DNA from: Billgrantia bachuensis
GTDB lineage: Bacteria; Pseudomonadota; Gammaproteobacteria; Pseudomonadales; Halomonadaceae
Reading direction: 5' to 3'
Length of the DNA: 64,000 bases
Assembly (NCBI RefSeq): GCF_011742165.1
Contig: NZ_JAAQTO010000051.1
Span: 1 to 64,000 of the forward strand
In this document: piece after piece, positions 54,683 to 64,000 of the stretch
Numbering within the stretch: the stretch's first letter is position 1
Layout of the letters: each line of letters opens with the position of its first letter
Translations under genes and position numbers: made by a program
Notes under the pieces: model-generated
The model's input: only the letters and a program-made list of their open reading frames with translations
Told to the model about the DNA's origin: nothing
The model's database searches: none

Positions 54683-55096
54683 GGGGCGTTTCGATAGTAA
54701 AACCAAGGGCTTGGGCTTTGCAAGCCGTCTTTCGAATTTCCCTTTTCCTGTCAGATAAGTGCTTGTTTTGACGGTTCAGGGCGATGCGCCATGCATCCTT
54801 GGCGGGACGTCTCAAAGCGAGGTCTGGAAGGGGGAGAGAAAAAAATTATCGAACAGTGGCGAACTTTTTTGCTTGCTGCTGTCATATCTGATACAGGCAA
54901 CAGCGCGATGGCAGTCGCTAACACTGTTGCTCTGGCTCGCAGTTTCGATCTTGCCGCCCATGACATCCCTCATGGGCGGTTTTTTTTGTGCCACATGCCG
55001 TCAGCGCCCACGGCGAGGAACGAGCCTGGCCGGCAGGGCTCGTTCGGTTTCTCGAGGGGGAGGCCTGCTAGCAGGCCGGCAGCAAGGCGGAAGGTC
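54683..55096 (+). ncRNA. Non-coding region with an orphan plus-strand terminator: small RNA candidate
   Basis: These 414 bases hold no convincing gene. A very strong rho-independent terminator is present on the plus strand: CCGCCCATGA (54954-54963), TCATGGGCGG (54970-54979), then eight T. No plus-strand gene lies upstream for more than 6 kb, so it probably ends a short transcript. A possible promoter is TTGCTT, 17 bp, TACAGG (about 54871-54899), which would give an RNA of roughly 80-90 bases; its 5' end is uncertain. Two more stems, AACGAGCC/GGCTCGTT (55019-55044) and palindrome GGCCTGCTAGCAGGCC (55062-55077), lie behind the convergent CBS gene and may terminate it. Confidence 0.5.
54954..54987 (+). 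terminator. Strong rho-independent terminator with eight-T tail
   Basis: A 10-bp perfect stem with loop CATCCC and eight consecutive T. It works only on the plus strand and has no annotated gene to terminate; see the small RNA candidate. Confidence 0.88.
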
Positions 55097-55504
55097 TCAA
55101 CTGTACCGCATGCGCAGAATGGCGGTCAGCACATCGCGACGGGTCACGATGCCGCACAGGCGGCCCTGTTCTGTCACCGGGAAGACCTTGGGTTTCTGGC
55201 CAAGCATCTCCTGTGCCAGATCGGTGATGCTCTTGGTAGGCGAAACGGAGAGAACCTCGTTGCGCATCAGTTCCTTCACCAGCGGTGCCTCGTCGTTGAG
55301 GTAAGCGCTCTGGAGCAGCTTGCCGAGCACGTCCTGCTCGGAAATGAAGCCGATCAGCTGGTCGTGGTGATCGACGACCGGTACGCCGGGCAGACGATGC
55401 AAGGCCAGGCCTTCGGCCAGGGTGATGATCGACATGTTGCCTGTGACCCGGTAGCAATCCCGGGACATGATCTCGCGAACGATGGTAGGGGCCCTGTTGG
55501 GCAT
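55097..55504 (-). CDS. CBS-domain pair protein
   Basis: A 135-residue protein made of two CBS motifs forming one Bateman module: IVREIMSRDCYRVTGNMSI, LPGVPVVDHHDQLIGFISEQDVL, then VKELMRNEVLSVSPTKSI and FPVTEQGRLCGIVTRRDVL. Such stand-alone modules bind adenine nucleotides and modulate partner proteins. The partner is unknown. Good SD (AGGAGAT) precedes the ATG. Confidence 0.85.
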   Translation of the reverse strand: MPNRAPTIVREIMSRDCYRVTGNMSIITLAEGLALHRLPGVPVVDHHDQLIGFISEQDVLGKLLQSAYLNDEAPLVKELMRNEVLSVSPTKSITDLAQEMLGQKPKVFPVTEQGRLCGIVTRRDVLTAILRMRYS

Positions 55505-55737
55505 GGCGCATCTCCTTGTTCCGAACGCTCTCGGCGGGACACTTTCAGCATAGCCGAGTCGACTCGGATATAAGGAATCCCTTCAACACCTGGCCAACGC
55601 TCGATTCCCTCTCGGCCGAGGGACAGGGGTGGCAGCGGAACATGGCCGGGAGAGATTGGCTCCAAGGCAACGAGACCTGGTCTAGTCTGACAGCAGTCCC
55701 GGCGAACCTGGCGCCACGATAGAGCAGGAGGTGGTTT

Positions 55738-56265
55738 ATGGATGCGCGTGAATACCTGGCAAAAAAGGGGCTCGATGGCCGCCGGGACGAGGAGCGCCCC
55801 AACACGCTGGAGGAGAAAGCGTGGGAGCGCGCCCGTCAGGCAGGTGGGCACCAGCCTCGTGCCGGTACTCCCTATGACTGGGAGGACTGGGAGCGTTATC
55901 ACGAGGAACTGGCCGAAGGTGCCGAAGCCATCGACCAGAAGGTCGATCATGAGGCACATCGTCAGGCGCAGGAGTTCGAGCGCACGGAGCGTGAGGCGAA
56001 TGCGGCGGTGCAGGAATACGTGCCGCCGGCTGAACAAGGTCCGGCCCCTGGCGGCGCTCGAGAGGCAACGGCATCCCCGCCATGGCAGGAGTCTGCAACG
56101 TTGCGCTTCTCCTACAAGGCGCTTGCCGTGCTATTGCCTCCCCTCGCCGTTGGCTTGGCCCAGGGGGGAAGCAAACGCGTGCTCGTTAGCCTGCTCCTCA
56201 CACTGCTGGGCTGGGTGCCGGGCTGTCTCTACGCCTGGTCATGGTTGAGGCGCAGGCTGGGTTGA
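55738..56265 (+). CDS. Hydrophilic domain fused to a Pmp3/YqaE membrane domain
   Basis: A 175-residue protein. Residues 1 to about 120 are highly charged and Glu/Arg-rich (for example WERARQAGGHQPRAG, DWEDWERYHEELAEGAEAID) and look partly disordered or coiled. Residues about 125-175 form two helices with the Pmp3 pattern LPPLAVGLAQGGSKRVLVSL then LLGWVPGCLYA. Typical Pmp3 proteins are about 52 residues and affect membrane potential under salt or cold stress, so the long N-terminal extension is uncommon. AGGAGG lies before the ATG. Confidence 0.75.
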   Translation: MDAREYLAKKGLDGRRDEERPNTLEEKAWERARQAGGHQPRAGTPYDWEDWERYHEELAEGAEAIDQKVDHEAHRQAQEFERTEREANAAVQEYVPPAEQGPAPGGAREATASPPWQESATLRFSYKALAVLLPPLAVGLAQGGSKRVLVSLLLTLLGWVPGCLYAWSWLRRRLG

Positions 56266-56729
56266 GCCGAGACGCCTGCTTGGCTGCTGCCCAGCGGTCA
56301 TCGAAGAGAGGTGAGGCGCCTCGGCGCGCATCGTAAGCACCTTCGGAACCGAACAGCCTTGTTGGAAACGAAAGCGAGAGTTCCGGATGAGCTTGCCGAA
56401 ACTAGACTATGGTATAAGCGTTTTATCGAACATGAGCGTTGCCGCTCATCGACCTCTGAGCTAGTCTCGCTATCGTAAATCGAACATTTGAGGTTCGTTT
56501 TCGATCAGGATCGAACGTATGACGCCGATGCGTTGTTCGTTTCTCTTCGCCGCCTCAATGTCGGCGACCCACAAGAATAACAGGGCGAGACCCATGCCTT
56601 ACCCACTCCCCAGCGACCAGGACACGACCGGTACGCGCGATTCTTCTGGGTTGCGCGCCGGGCGGTCAAGTCGTAATGCCCATGCGCCGCCTCGCGCAAA
56701 GACTCGACAACGATGACAAAGAGTTCAGC
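56266..56729 (+). promoter_or_regulatory. Glycerol operon control region with GlpR-like half-sites
   Basis: No gene is supported in these 464 bases. Four matches to GlpR half-sites (consensus TTCGAACAT or its complement) occur: TTATCGAACAT (56423-56433), AAATCGAACATTT (56477-56489), GGTTCGTTTTCGAT (56492-56505) and GATCGAACGTAT (56509-56520). A -10-like TATAAG (56413-56418) abuts the first. The DeoR-type repressor GlpR, released by glycerol-3-phosphate, would be expected to act here; glpR is not in the window. The remaining 200-base leader shows no obvious riboswitch. Confidence 0.6.
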
Positions 56730-57818
56730 ATGTCCTTGATACTTGAAAACATCGACCATGTGGTCAACGGAGCAACTCATATCGAGGGGGTCAACCTCGA
56801 GTTGGCACCCGGCTCCTTCAACGTTCTGCTGGGCCGAACCCTGGCCGGCAAGACGACACTGATGCGGATAATGGCCGGTCTCGAGATACCTACCCGGGGC
56901 CGTGTGCTGATGCATGGCGAGGATGTGACGCGCAAATCGGTCCGCAAGCGCAACGTCTCGATGGTCTATCAGCAGTTCATCAATTACCCGGGCCTCACCG
57001 TCTACGACAATATAGCCTCTCCGCTCAAGCTGGCCCGGGTGCCGCGTGAGGAAATCCGTCAGCGGGTCCACGACACGGCCGCGATGCTGCACATCGAACA
57101 ACTGCTCGACCGCTATCCGGCAGAGCTTTCGGGCGGCCAGCAGCAGCGTACCGCCATGGGCCGGGTACTGGTCAAGGATGCCGATCTGATCCTGTTCGAC
57201 GAGCCGCTGGTCAACCTCGACTACAAGCTGCGCGAAGAGTTTCGTGAGGAGCTGCGCGAGCTATTCAAGACGCGCAACTGCATCGCCGTGTACGCCACCA
57301 CTGAGCCCAACGAGGCGCTGGCGCTGGGGGGGCACGCTGCCGTGCTGCATGAGGGGCGCCTGCTGCAATACGGTCCTACCGAGGATGTCTACCATCGCCC
57401 GAGTGATGTGCTCACCGCCGAGATGTTCTCGGAACCGCCGATCAACGTGATGCCGGCGACAGTGTCGGGTTCGGAAGTGACTTTCGATCGAAACGTGCAT
57501 TTCCCGCTCAACAGCGATCTGGCTGGCCTGTCTCCGGGGCAGTACCAGTTCGGCGTGCGTGCTTCGCACATCGGGCTCGAGCCTCAGGCGGAAGATGACC
57601 TGGAGTTGGATGTAACGGTCGATATTGCCGAGATCAGCGGGGCGGAGACCTTCCTGCACGTGCGCAACGATCTCTTCCAACTGGTACTGCACCTGAGCGG
57701 TATCCACGAGTTCGCCGTTGACCAGCCGCTCAAGGTCTACCTGCCGACCCACAAGATCTATGCCTTCGACCGGCATGGCGACGTCGTGCACATTCCGTCA
57801 CGGCCAGGAGCGCACTGA
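56730..57818 (+). CDS. glpS: Glycerol ABC transporter ATPase GlpS
   Basis: A 362-residue CUT1-type ATPase: Walker A GRTLAGKTT (about 37-45), Q-loop VYQQFINYPGLTV, signature LSGGQQQRTAMGRVL, Walker B LILFDEPLVNLD, and a C-terminal regulatory OB-like domain (about 240-362). The normal switch His after VYAT is replaced: the loop reads YATTEPNEAL, Thr in place of His. The order of genes matches glpSTPQUV of Rhizobium. The ATG at 56730 is used, with AAAGAG upstream. The stop overlaps the next start by one base. Confidence 0.88.
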   Translation: MSLILENIDHVVNGATHIEGVNLELAPGSFNVLLGRTLAGKTTLMRIMAGLEIPTRGRVLMHGEDVTRKSVRKRNVSMVYQQFINYPGLTVYDNIASPLKLARVPREEIRQRVHDTAAMLHIEQLLDRYPAELSGGQQQRTAMGRVLVKDADLILFDEPLVNLDYKLREEFREELRELFKTRNCIAVYATTEPNEALALGGHAAVLHEGRLLQYGPTEDVYHRPSDVLTAEMFSEPPINVMPATVSGSEVTFDRNVHFPLNSDLAGLSPGQYQFGVRASHIGLEPQAEDDLELDVTVDIAEISGAETFLHVRNDLFQLVLHLSGIHEFAVDQPLKVYLPTHKIYAFDRHGDVVHIPSRPGAH

Positions 57819-58918
57819 TGGCCCAGATTACTCTCAAGTCGCTGGCACACAGCTATTCGGCCAGCCCCGCCGGCCCCGCGGACTACGCCATCCGTGAAAT
57901 GGAACACGTATGGAAGCAGGGGGGGGCTTATGCCTTGCTCGGACCGTCGGGCTGCGGCAAGTCGACATTGCTCAATATCATTTCCGGCCTGCTCACGCCC
58001 TCGGACGGACAGGTCCTGTTCGACGACCAAGTAATGAACGAGTTGCCGCCCGAGGAGCGGAACATCGCCCAGGTGTTCCAGTTCCCGGTGGTCTACGACA
58101 CCATGACGGTGTACGACAACCTGGCCTTTCCACTGCGCAACGTGGGCACTGCCGAAGCCAAGGTGCACGAGCGCGTAGCCGAAGTGGCCGACATCCTCGA
58201 TCTCACCTCGCTGCTCCGCCGCAAGGCGCGCAATCTCACCGCTGACGAGAAGCAGAAGGTCTCCATGGGGCGCGGGCTGGTGCGCGACGACGTTTCGGCG
58301 ATCCTCTTCGACGAGCCACTCACGGTGATCGATCCCCAGCTCAAGTGGAAGCTCCGGCGCAAGCTCAAGGAGATCCACGAGCGCTTCAACATCACCATGA
58401 TCTACGTGACTCACGACCAGCTCGAGGCCTCGACGTTCGCTGACAAGATCGCGGTGATGTATGAGGGGCAGGTGGTTCAGTTCGGCACCCCGCGCGAACT
58501 GTTCGAGGCACCGGCCCACACTTTCGTCGGCTATTTCATCGGCAGCCCGGGCATGAATTTCGTCGAGGTGGCACGCACCGACGCTGGGGGAGTGCGCGCC
58601 GGCACCATCGACCTGACCTTGCCGCCAGCGTTCGTGGCCGCCATTCGCCAGTCCCGCTCACGCAATCTCAAGCTGGGCATCCGGCCCGAGTTCGTCGAGG
58701 TATTGACAGAGCCGGCCGAGGCGGCCTATCCCATCGAAATCGACAACGTCCAGGATCTCGGTACCTACCGCATCGTGTCGTTCGGTTTTGCCGGGGTGAC
58801 GTTCCGCGCGCGGCTGGGGGAGGACCAGCCCTTGCCGGAGCGCCAAGCCTACGTCCGCTTTCCCGAGGCGTGGCTGCACCTGTACATCGATGAGTTCCGC
58901 GTGGAGGTAGGGCAATGA
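57818..58918 (+). CDS. glpT: Glycerol ABC transporter ATPase GlpT
   Basis: A 366-residue second ATPase with Walker A GPSGCGKST, Walker B AILFDEPLTVIDPQ and switch His in IYVTHDQLEAS. Its signature motif is degenerate (LTADEKQKVSMGRGL rather than LSGGQ). GlpS has the good signature but lacks the switch His, so the pair forms an asymmetric ATPase with one canonical site. It is not related to the E. coli glycerol-3-phosphate antiporter also called GlpT. Starts by one-base overlap with glpS. Confidence 0.87.
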   Translation: MAQITLKSLAHSYSASPAGPADYAIREMEHVWKQGGAYALLGPSGCGKSTLLNIISGLLTPSDGQVLFDDQVMNELPPEERNIAQVFQFPVVYDTMTVYDNLAFPLRNVGTAEAKVHERVAEVADILDLTSLLRRKARNLTADEKQKVSMGRGLVRDDVSAILFDEPLTVIDPQLKWKLRRKLKEIHERFNITMIYVTHDQLEASTFADKIAVMYEGQVVQFGTPRELFEAPAHTFVGYFIGSPGMNFVEVARTDAGGVRAGTIDLTLPPAFVAAIRQSRSRNLKLGIRPEFVEVLTEPAEAAYPIEIDNVQDLGTYRIVSFGFAGVTFRARLGEDQPLPERQAYVRFPEAWLHLYIDEFRVEVGQ

Positions 58919-59799
58919 ACAAGGTCCAGAACAATCGGGCATGGTTTCTGATCCTGCCCATGCTGCTGCTGGTGGCTTTCTCCGCCATCGTGCCGCTGAT
59001 GACGGTGGTCAACTACTCGGTGCAGGACGTGTTCGATGCCAACACGCGCTTCTTCACCGGTACCGAGTGGTTCGAGGTAATGCTCAACGATCGAGCGCTA
59101 CAGGCCGCATTGCTGCGCCAGTTCGCCTTCTCCTTCACCGTTCTGGCGATCGAGGTGCCGCTGGGCATCGGTATTGCCCTGTTGATGCCCAAGCGCGGCT
59201 GGCAGGCCTCTGCGGTATTGATCCTGATCACGCTGCCACTGCTGATTCCTTGGAACGTGGTGGGCAGTATCTGGCAGCTGTTCACACGTGGGGACATCGG
59301 CCTGATGGGGGTGGGCATCCGTGAACTGGGCTACGCCTACAACATTACCCGCAACCCCACCGATGCCTGGGCCACGATCATCCTCATGGATGTGTGGCAC
59401 TGGACGCCGCTGATCGCCCTGCTGTGCTATAGCGGCCTGCGAGCGATTCCGGATGCCTATTACCAGGCGGCGCGCATCGACCGCGCCTCCAAGTGGGCGG
59501 TGTTCCGCTACATCCAGTTGCCCAAGCTGACCAACGTGCTGGTCATCGGCGTGCTGCTGCGTTTCATGCACTCATTCATGATCTATGCCGAGCCGTTCGT
59601 GCTCACCGGCGGCGGGCCGGGCAGTTCCACCACCTTTCTGAGCCAAACGCTGACCACCATGGCCATTGGACAGCGTGACCTGGGACCCTCGGCGGCCTTC
59701 TCGCTGATCTACTTCCTCATCATCCTGCTGGTCTGCTGGGTGTTCTACACCGCGATCATGAACAGCCAGAAGGACAACACGACTCAGGGAGGAGCCTGA
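58915..59799 (+). CDS. glpP: Glycerol ABC transporter permease GlpP
   Basis: A 294-residue CUT1-family permease with six helices and the EAA loop YYQAARIDRASKWAVFRYIQLPKL. The N-terminal stretch AWFLILPMLLLVAFSAIVPLM is the usual first helix. It overlaps glpT by 4 bp. With GlpQ it forms the transmembrane channel of the importer. Confidence 0.9.
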   Translation: MNKVQNNRAWFLILPMLLLVAFSAIVPLMTVVNYSVQDVFDANTRFFTGTEWFEVMLNDRALQAALLRQFAFSFTVLAIEVPLGIGIALLMPKRGWQASAVLILITLPLLIPWNVVGSIWQLFTRGDIGLMGVGIRELGYAYNITRNPTDAWATIILMDVWHWTPLIALLCYSGLRAIPDAYYQAARIDRASKWAVFRYIQLPKLTNVLVIGVLLRFMHSFMIYAEPFVLTGGGPGSSTTFLSQTLTTMAIGQRDLGPSAAFSLIYFLIILLVCWVFYTAIMNSQKDNTTQGGA

Positions 59800-59800
59800 C

Positions 59801-60694
59801 ATGACCAGCTCCGTACCGACCACGCCCGATAGCGTACGTCGCCAGGCTGCCGAGGCGGCTGCCAAGCGCCGCAAGCGCACTCGCTCCGCCACCGTCCGCT
59901 GGCGTCGCCGTGCACTGCTGGGGCTCTACCTTGTCTTCGTGATATTGCCGATCTACTGGCTACTCAACCTGTCGTTCCAGAGCAACAGCGAGATCCTCGG
60001 TACCTTCTCGTTCTGGCCGCAGAGTTTCACCCTAGGCAACTACGTGGGCATCTTCACCGACGCCAACTGGTACATGGGGTACGTCAATTCGCTGGCCTAT
60101 GTACTGATTAACATGCTGATCAGCATCTCGGTGGCGTTGCCGGCTGCCTATGCCTTCAGCCGCTTCAAGTTCATTGGCGACAAGCATCTGTTCTTCTGGT
60201 TGCTGACCAACCTGATGGCACCGCCGGCGGTGTTCCTGCTGCCCTATTTTCAGCTCTATTACTCGGTGGGGTTGTTCGATACCCACATCGCCGTGGCGCT
60301 GGCCCACTGCCTGTTCAACATTCCCTTGGCGGTGTGGATTCTCGAGGGGTTCATGAGCAGCGTGCCCAAGGAGGTCGACGAGACCGCCTATATCGACGGC
60401 TACAGCTTCCCGGCATTCTTCGTGAAGATCTTCCTGCCGATGATCCGCTCGGGGATCGGGGTGACGCTGTTCTTCCTGTTCATGTTCTCCTGGGTCGAGC
60501 TGCTGCTCTCCCGCACCCTGACCGCCACCAATGCCCAGCCCATCGCCTCGATCATGACACGCACCTCGACGGCGTCGGGTATCGACTGGGGCACTCTGGC
60601 CGCCGCCGGCGTGCTGACCATCATTCCGGGCATCGTGGTGGTCTATTTCGTGCGCAATCACATCGCCAAGGGCTTCGCCCTGGGCCGGACCTGA
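59801..60694 (+). CDS. glpQ: Glycerol ABC transporter permease GlpQ
   Basis: A 297-residue second permease (MalG type). A basic N-terminal tail (RRQAAEAAAKRRKRTRSATVRWRRR, about residues 10-34) precedes the first helix; the EAA-like loop reads VPKEVDETAYIDGYSFPAFF. It starts two bases after the glpP stop. The name follows the rhizobial operon and is unrelated to the glycerophosphodiesterase GlpQ of E. coli. Confidence 0.9.
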   Translation: MTSSVPTTPDSVRRQAAEAAAKRRKRTRSATVRWRRRALLGLYLVFVILPIYWLLNLSFQSNSEILGTFSFWPQSFTLGNYVGIFTDANWYMGYVNSLAYVLINMLISISVALPAAYAFSRFKFIGDKHLFFWLLTNLMAPPAVFLLPYFQLYYSVGLFDTHIAVALAHCLFNIPLAVWILEGFMSSVPKEVDETAYIDGYSFPAFFVKIFLPMIRSGIGVTLFFLFMFSWVELLLSRTLTATNAQPIASIMTRTSTASGIDWGTLAAAGVLTIIPGIVVVYFVRNHIAKGFALGRT

Positions 60695-60710
60695 ACAGGA
60701 GGAAACCACG

Positions 60711-60983
60711 ATGGAATGGATGGTCTGGACCCTGCCCACGGCAATCTTCTTCTCCGTCATCGCCGCCATTCTGCTCGGCATGACGGCCTGGGAACTGGTT
60801 TCCCCGACCGTGGAGCGGCGCGGCTTTCTGCCGATCGCCACGACCCGCGGAGATCGGCTCTTCATCGGACTGCTTTCGGCCGCCTACATCCACCTGTTGG
60901 CGGTCGGCTTCACCGAGCTCTCGATTTGGTTTGCCCTGGGGATTTCCGTCCTCTGGTTGCTGGTGCTGATGCGCTGGGGCTGA
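60711..60983 (+). CDS. glpU: Small membrane protein GlpU (DUF2160)
   Basis: A 90-residue protein with three hydrophobic helices (TLPTAIFFSVIAAILLGM, LFIGLLSAAYIHLLAVGF, LSIWFALGISVLWLLVL) and the conserved ELVSPTVERRGFLPIATTRGDR loop (seen from residue 28). It matches the DUF2160 proteins always found in glpSTPQUV operons; the function is unknown. AGGAGG precedes the ATG. Confidence 0.88.
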   Translation: MEWMVWTLPTAIFFSVIAAILLGMTAWELVSPTVERRGFLPIATTRGDRLFIGLLSAAYIHLLAVGFTELSIWFALGISVLWLLVLMRWG

Positions 60984-61045
60984 ACCAAGGCAGTACGGAC
61001 GATAACCATGTCAAGGATGACGACCACACGCAGAACGAGGTCAAC

Positions 61046-62788
<1,743 letters not shown>

Positions 62789-62791
62789 AAA

Positions 62792-62930
62792 GCCGACGTC
62801 GGGCAAGGCGCCCGACTCGGCCCTGGCCCGGCGCACGTATGCCGGGCCTGCAGCGAATCACGTGTTTCCGGTAGCCCGTCCGGGTCATTCCAGGCCCCGT
62901 TCGGCGCTCGCCGAGCGGGGCTATTGTTTG
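62792..62930 (+). terminator. Three successive hairpins between glpV and glpD
   Basis: Stem 1: GCCGA.TCGGGC with GCCCGA.TCGGC (62792-62821). Stem 2: GGCCCGGC (62825-62832) with GCCGGGCC (62841-62848). Stem 3: GCCCCG.TCGGC with GCCGA.CGGGGC (62894-62921), followed by TATTGTTTG. They may cut down read-through into glpD or protect the glpV message from 3' decay. Confidence 0.65.
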
Positions 62931-62944
62931 CAAAAGGTCCGCAC

Positions 62945-64000
62945 ATGGAACTGCGCAGCAGCAATATTGACAAGCTGGACGGTGAGGTCTTCGACGTTCT
63001 GATCGTTGGCGGCGGTATCAACGGCGCCTCAGCAGCGGCGGCACTCGCCGGCAAGGGAGTGCGGGTCGCCCTGATTGAACGCGGTGACTTCGCCGGCAGC
63101 ACCAGCATGCACTCTTCCAACCTGGTGTGGGGCGGTATCAAATACATGGAGAGCCGCGACTTCGCGCTGGTGCGCAAGCTATGCATGAGCCGCAACCACT
63201 TGATCAGGAGTTATCCCGCCACGGTACAGGAGATCCGTTTCCTTACCACCATTACCCGGGGTTTTCGCTATCATCCGCGCTACCTGTGGGCCGGTGCCTG
63301 GCTCTATTGGCTGATAGGCAATGGCTTTACCCGCATACCGCGCTTCCTCTCGCCCCGAGCGATCCGTGACAGCGAAGCGATCGTCGATGTCCGCGACGCC
63401 GTCGGAGGCTTCGAGTATTCCGATGCCTACCTTCACGACAACGATGCACGCTTCGTCTTCAACTTCGTCCGCGGCGCACTCAACTACGGCGGCGTGGCAG
63501 TGAACTACGTCGAGTCGCTGGGAGCCGAGCGCCAGGGCGGTCTTTGGACCACTCGGGCACGCGACGTAATCGGCAGCAGCGATATCGCAATTCGTTCGAA
63601 AGTGCTGATCAATGCCGCCGGCCCCTGGGTCGACGAGCACAACGGCTTGACCGGACAAGCCACCGAGCATCGCCATGTCTATTCCAAGGGCATTCACCTG
63701 ATCGTGCCGCGGCTGACCGACAGCCAGCGGGTGCTGGCGTTCTTCGCCGACGACGGCCGGCTGTTCTTCGTCATTCCCATGGGGCCGAGGACATGTATCG
63801 GTACCACCGACACGCGCGTCGAACAGCCCGAGGTGACGGCTACCGAGGCCGATATTCGCTTCGTGCTCGACAATATCAACAAGCGTCTCGAACTCGACAG
63901 GCCGCTGGGCAAGAAGGACATCATCTCCATTCGCTGCGGTGTGCGCCCCCTGGCGGTCAAGGCCGGTGGCGGCGGTGAGCGCGACTTCCTGCAGCTATCG
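62945..64000 (+). CDS. glpD: FAD-dependent glycerol-3-phosphate dehydrogenase, 5' part
   Basis: The first 352 residues are present; the window ends before the stop. The FAD-binding Rossmann motif FDVLIVGGGINGAS (16-29) and ALIERGDFAGSTSMHSSNLVWGGI-type signature (visible around 42-65) match GlpD, a membrane-associated enzyme that oxidises glycerol-3-phosphate to dihydroxyacetone phosphate and feeds quinone. NAAGPWVDE and the later RCGVRPLAV are also conserved. AAAGG lies 7 bases before the ATG. It is the last gene of the glp unit seen; no glpK is in the window. Confidence 0.93.
   Translation, partial: MELRSSNIDKLDGEVFDVLIVGGGINGASAAAALAGKGVRVALIERGDFAGSTSMHSSNLVWGGIKYMESRDFALVRKLCMSRNHLIRSYPATVQEIRFLTTITRGFRYHPRYLWAGAWLYWLIGNGFTRIPRFLSPRAIRDSEAIVDVRDAVGGFEYSDAYLHDNDARFVFNFVRGALNYGGVAVNYVESLGAERQGGLWTTRARDVIGSSDIAIRSKVLINAAGPWVDEHNGLTGQATEHRHVYSKGIHLIVPRLTDSQRVLAFFADDGRLFFVIPMGPRTCIGTTDTRVEQPEVTATEADIRFVLDNINKRLELDRPLGKKDIISIRCGVRPLAVKAGGGGERDFLQLS

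Noticed and set aside
54537..54815. N-terminal extension of the 124-residue membrane protein through the tRNA
   Set aside because: It would translate the tRNA-Gly gene; the membrane helix at 54536 is the natural start.
56519..56716. 65-codon plus-strand frame in the glp leader
   Set aside because: No SD, Arg/Pro-rich composition and overlap with the GlpR-like sites; no evidence of a leader peptide.
60716..61045. 110-codon N-terminal extension of glpV overlapping glpU
   Set aside because: The extension lies in a different frame of glpU, and a signal peptide starts exactly at the ATG at 61046.

Overview
The window is GC-rich bacterial chromosome with no transposase, integrase, phage or CRISPR genes. 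Gene content points to a halophilic gammaproteobacterium of the Halomonadaceae, most likely Halomonas or a close relative. The evidence is a 5-hydroxyectoine synthase (EctD), gammaproteobacterial RlmM, EpmC, TusA, TatD, Uup, FadBA, RimBK and YqcC relatives, two OmpW porins and a glycerol ABC transporter. The taxonomic call is an inference from protein families, not a database result.

Layout. 0-0.3 kb: 3' end of a 5S rRNA (end of an rRNA operon) with terminators. 0.3-7.7 kb: housekeeping genes (gdhA, rlmM, an ABM monooxygenase, tusA, a DUF3080 lipoprotein, a MATE pump, epmC). 7.6-11.9 kb: a LysR regulator divergent from a two-gene operon that encodes a fused 2-oxoacid dehydrogenase E1 and a FabD-like acyltransferase whose malonate-binding Arg is replaced; this is the least conventional unit in the window. 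11.9-16.8 kb: tatD, uup, a universal stress protein, slyA and unknowns. 17.2-20.6 kb: fadBA beta-oxidation operon with a clear terminator. 20.6-32.5 kb: mixed accessory metabolism and regulation (flavodoxin-like oxidoreductase, PEBP protein, ectD, methyltransferase, PanE-like reductase, MFS transporter with LysR, NDUFA9-like protein, Lrp regulator, EAL protein).

32.7-38.9 kb: sufRBCDST iron-sulfur cluster assembly operon. It starts with an Rrf2-type operator embedded in a good sigma-70 promoter, with a Fur-like box further upstream. 39-46 kb: SanA-like protein, ferritin-like bundle protein, rimBK, a DUF3549 protein, a polar amino acid (cystine-type) ABC transporter, yqcC and a gamma-glutamylcyclotransferase-like gene. 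46-48.3 kb: two OmpW-type porins and a small YbgE-like membrane protein. 48.4-54.1 kb: proline catabolism (AraC regulator, putA, putP). 54.1-56.3 kb: tRNA-Gly(CCC), an orphan plus-strand terminator that suggests a small RNA, a CBS protein and a Pmp3-domain protein. 56.4-64 kb: GlpR-like operators followed by glpSTPQUV (glycerol ABC importer) and glpD, which is cut by the window end.

Several modules fit life in brine and on compatible solutes: EctD makes 5-hydroxyectoine, PutA/PutP take up and burn proline, and the glp unit imports and oxidises glycerol, a solute released by halophilic algae. Where the longest open frame disagreed with ribosome-binding-site evidence, the start with the Shine-Dalgarno (SD) match was chosen, and this is stated per gene.
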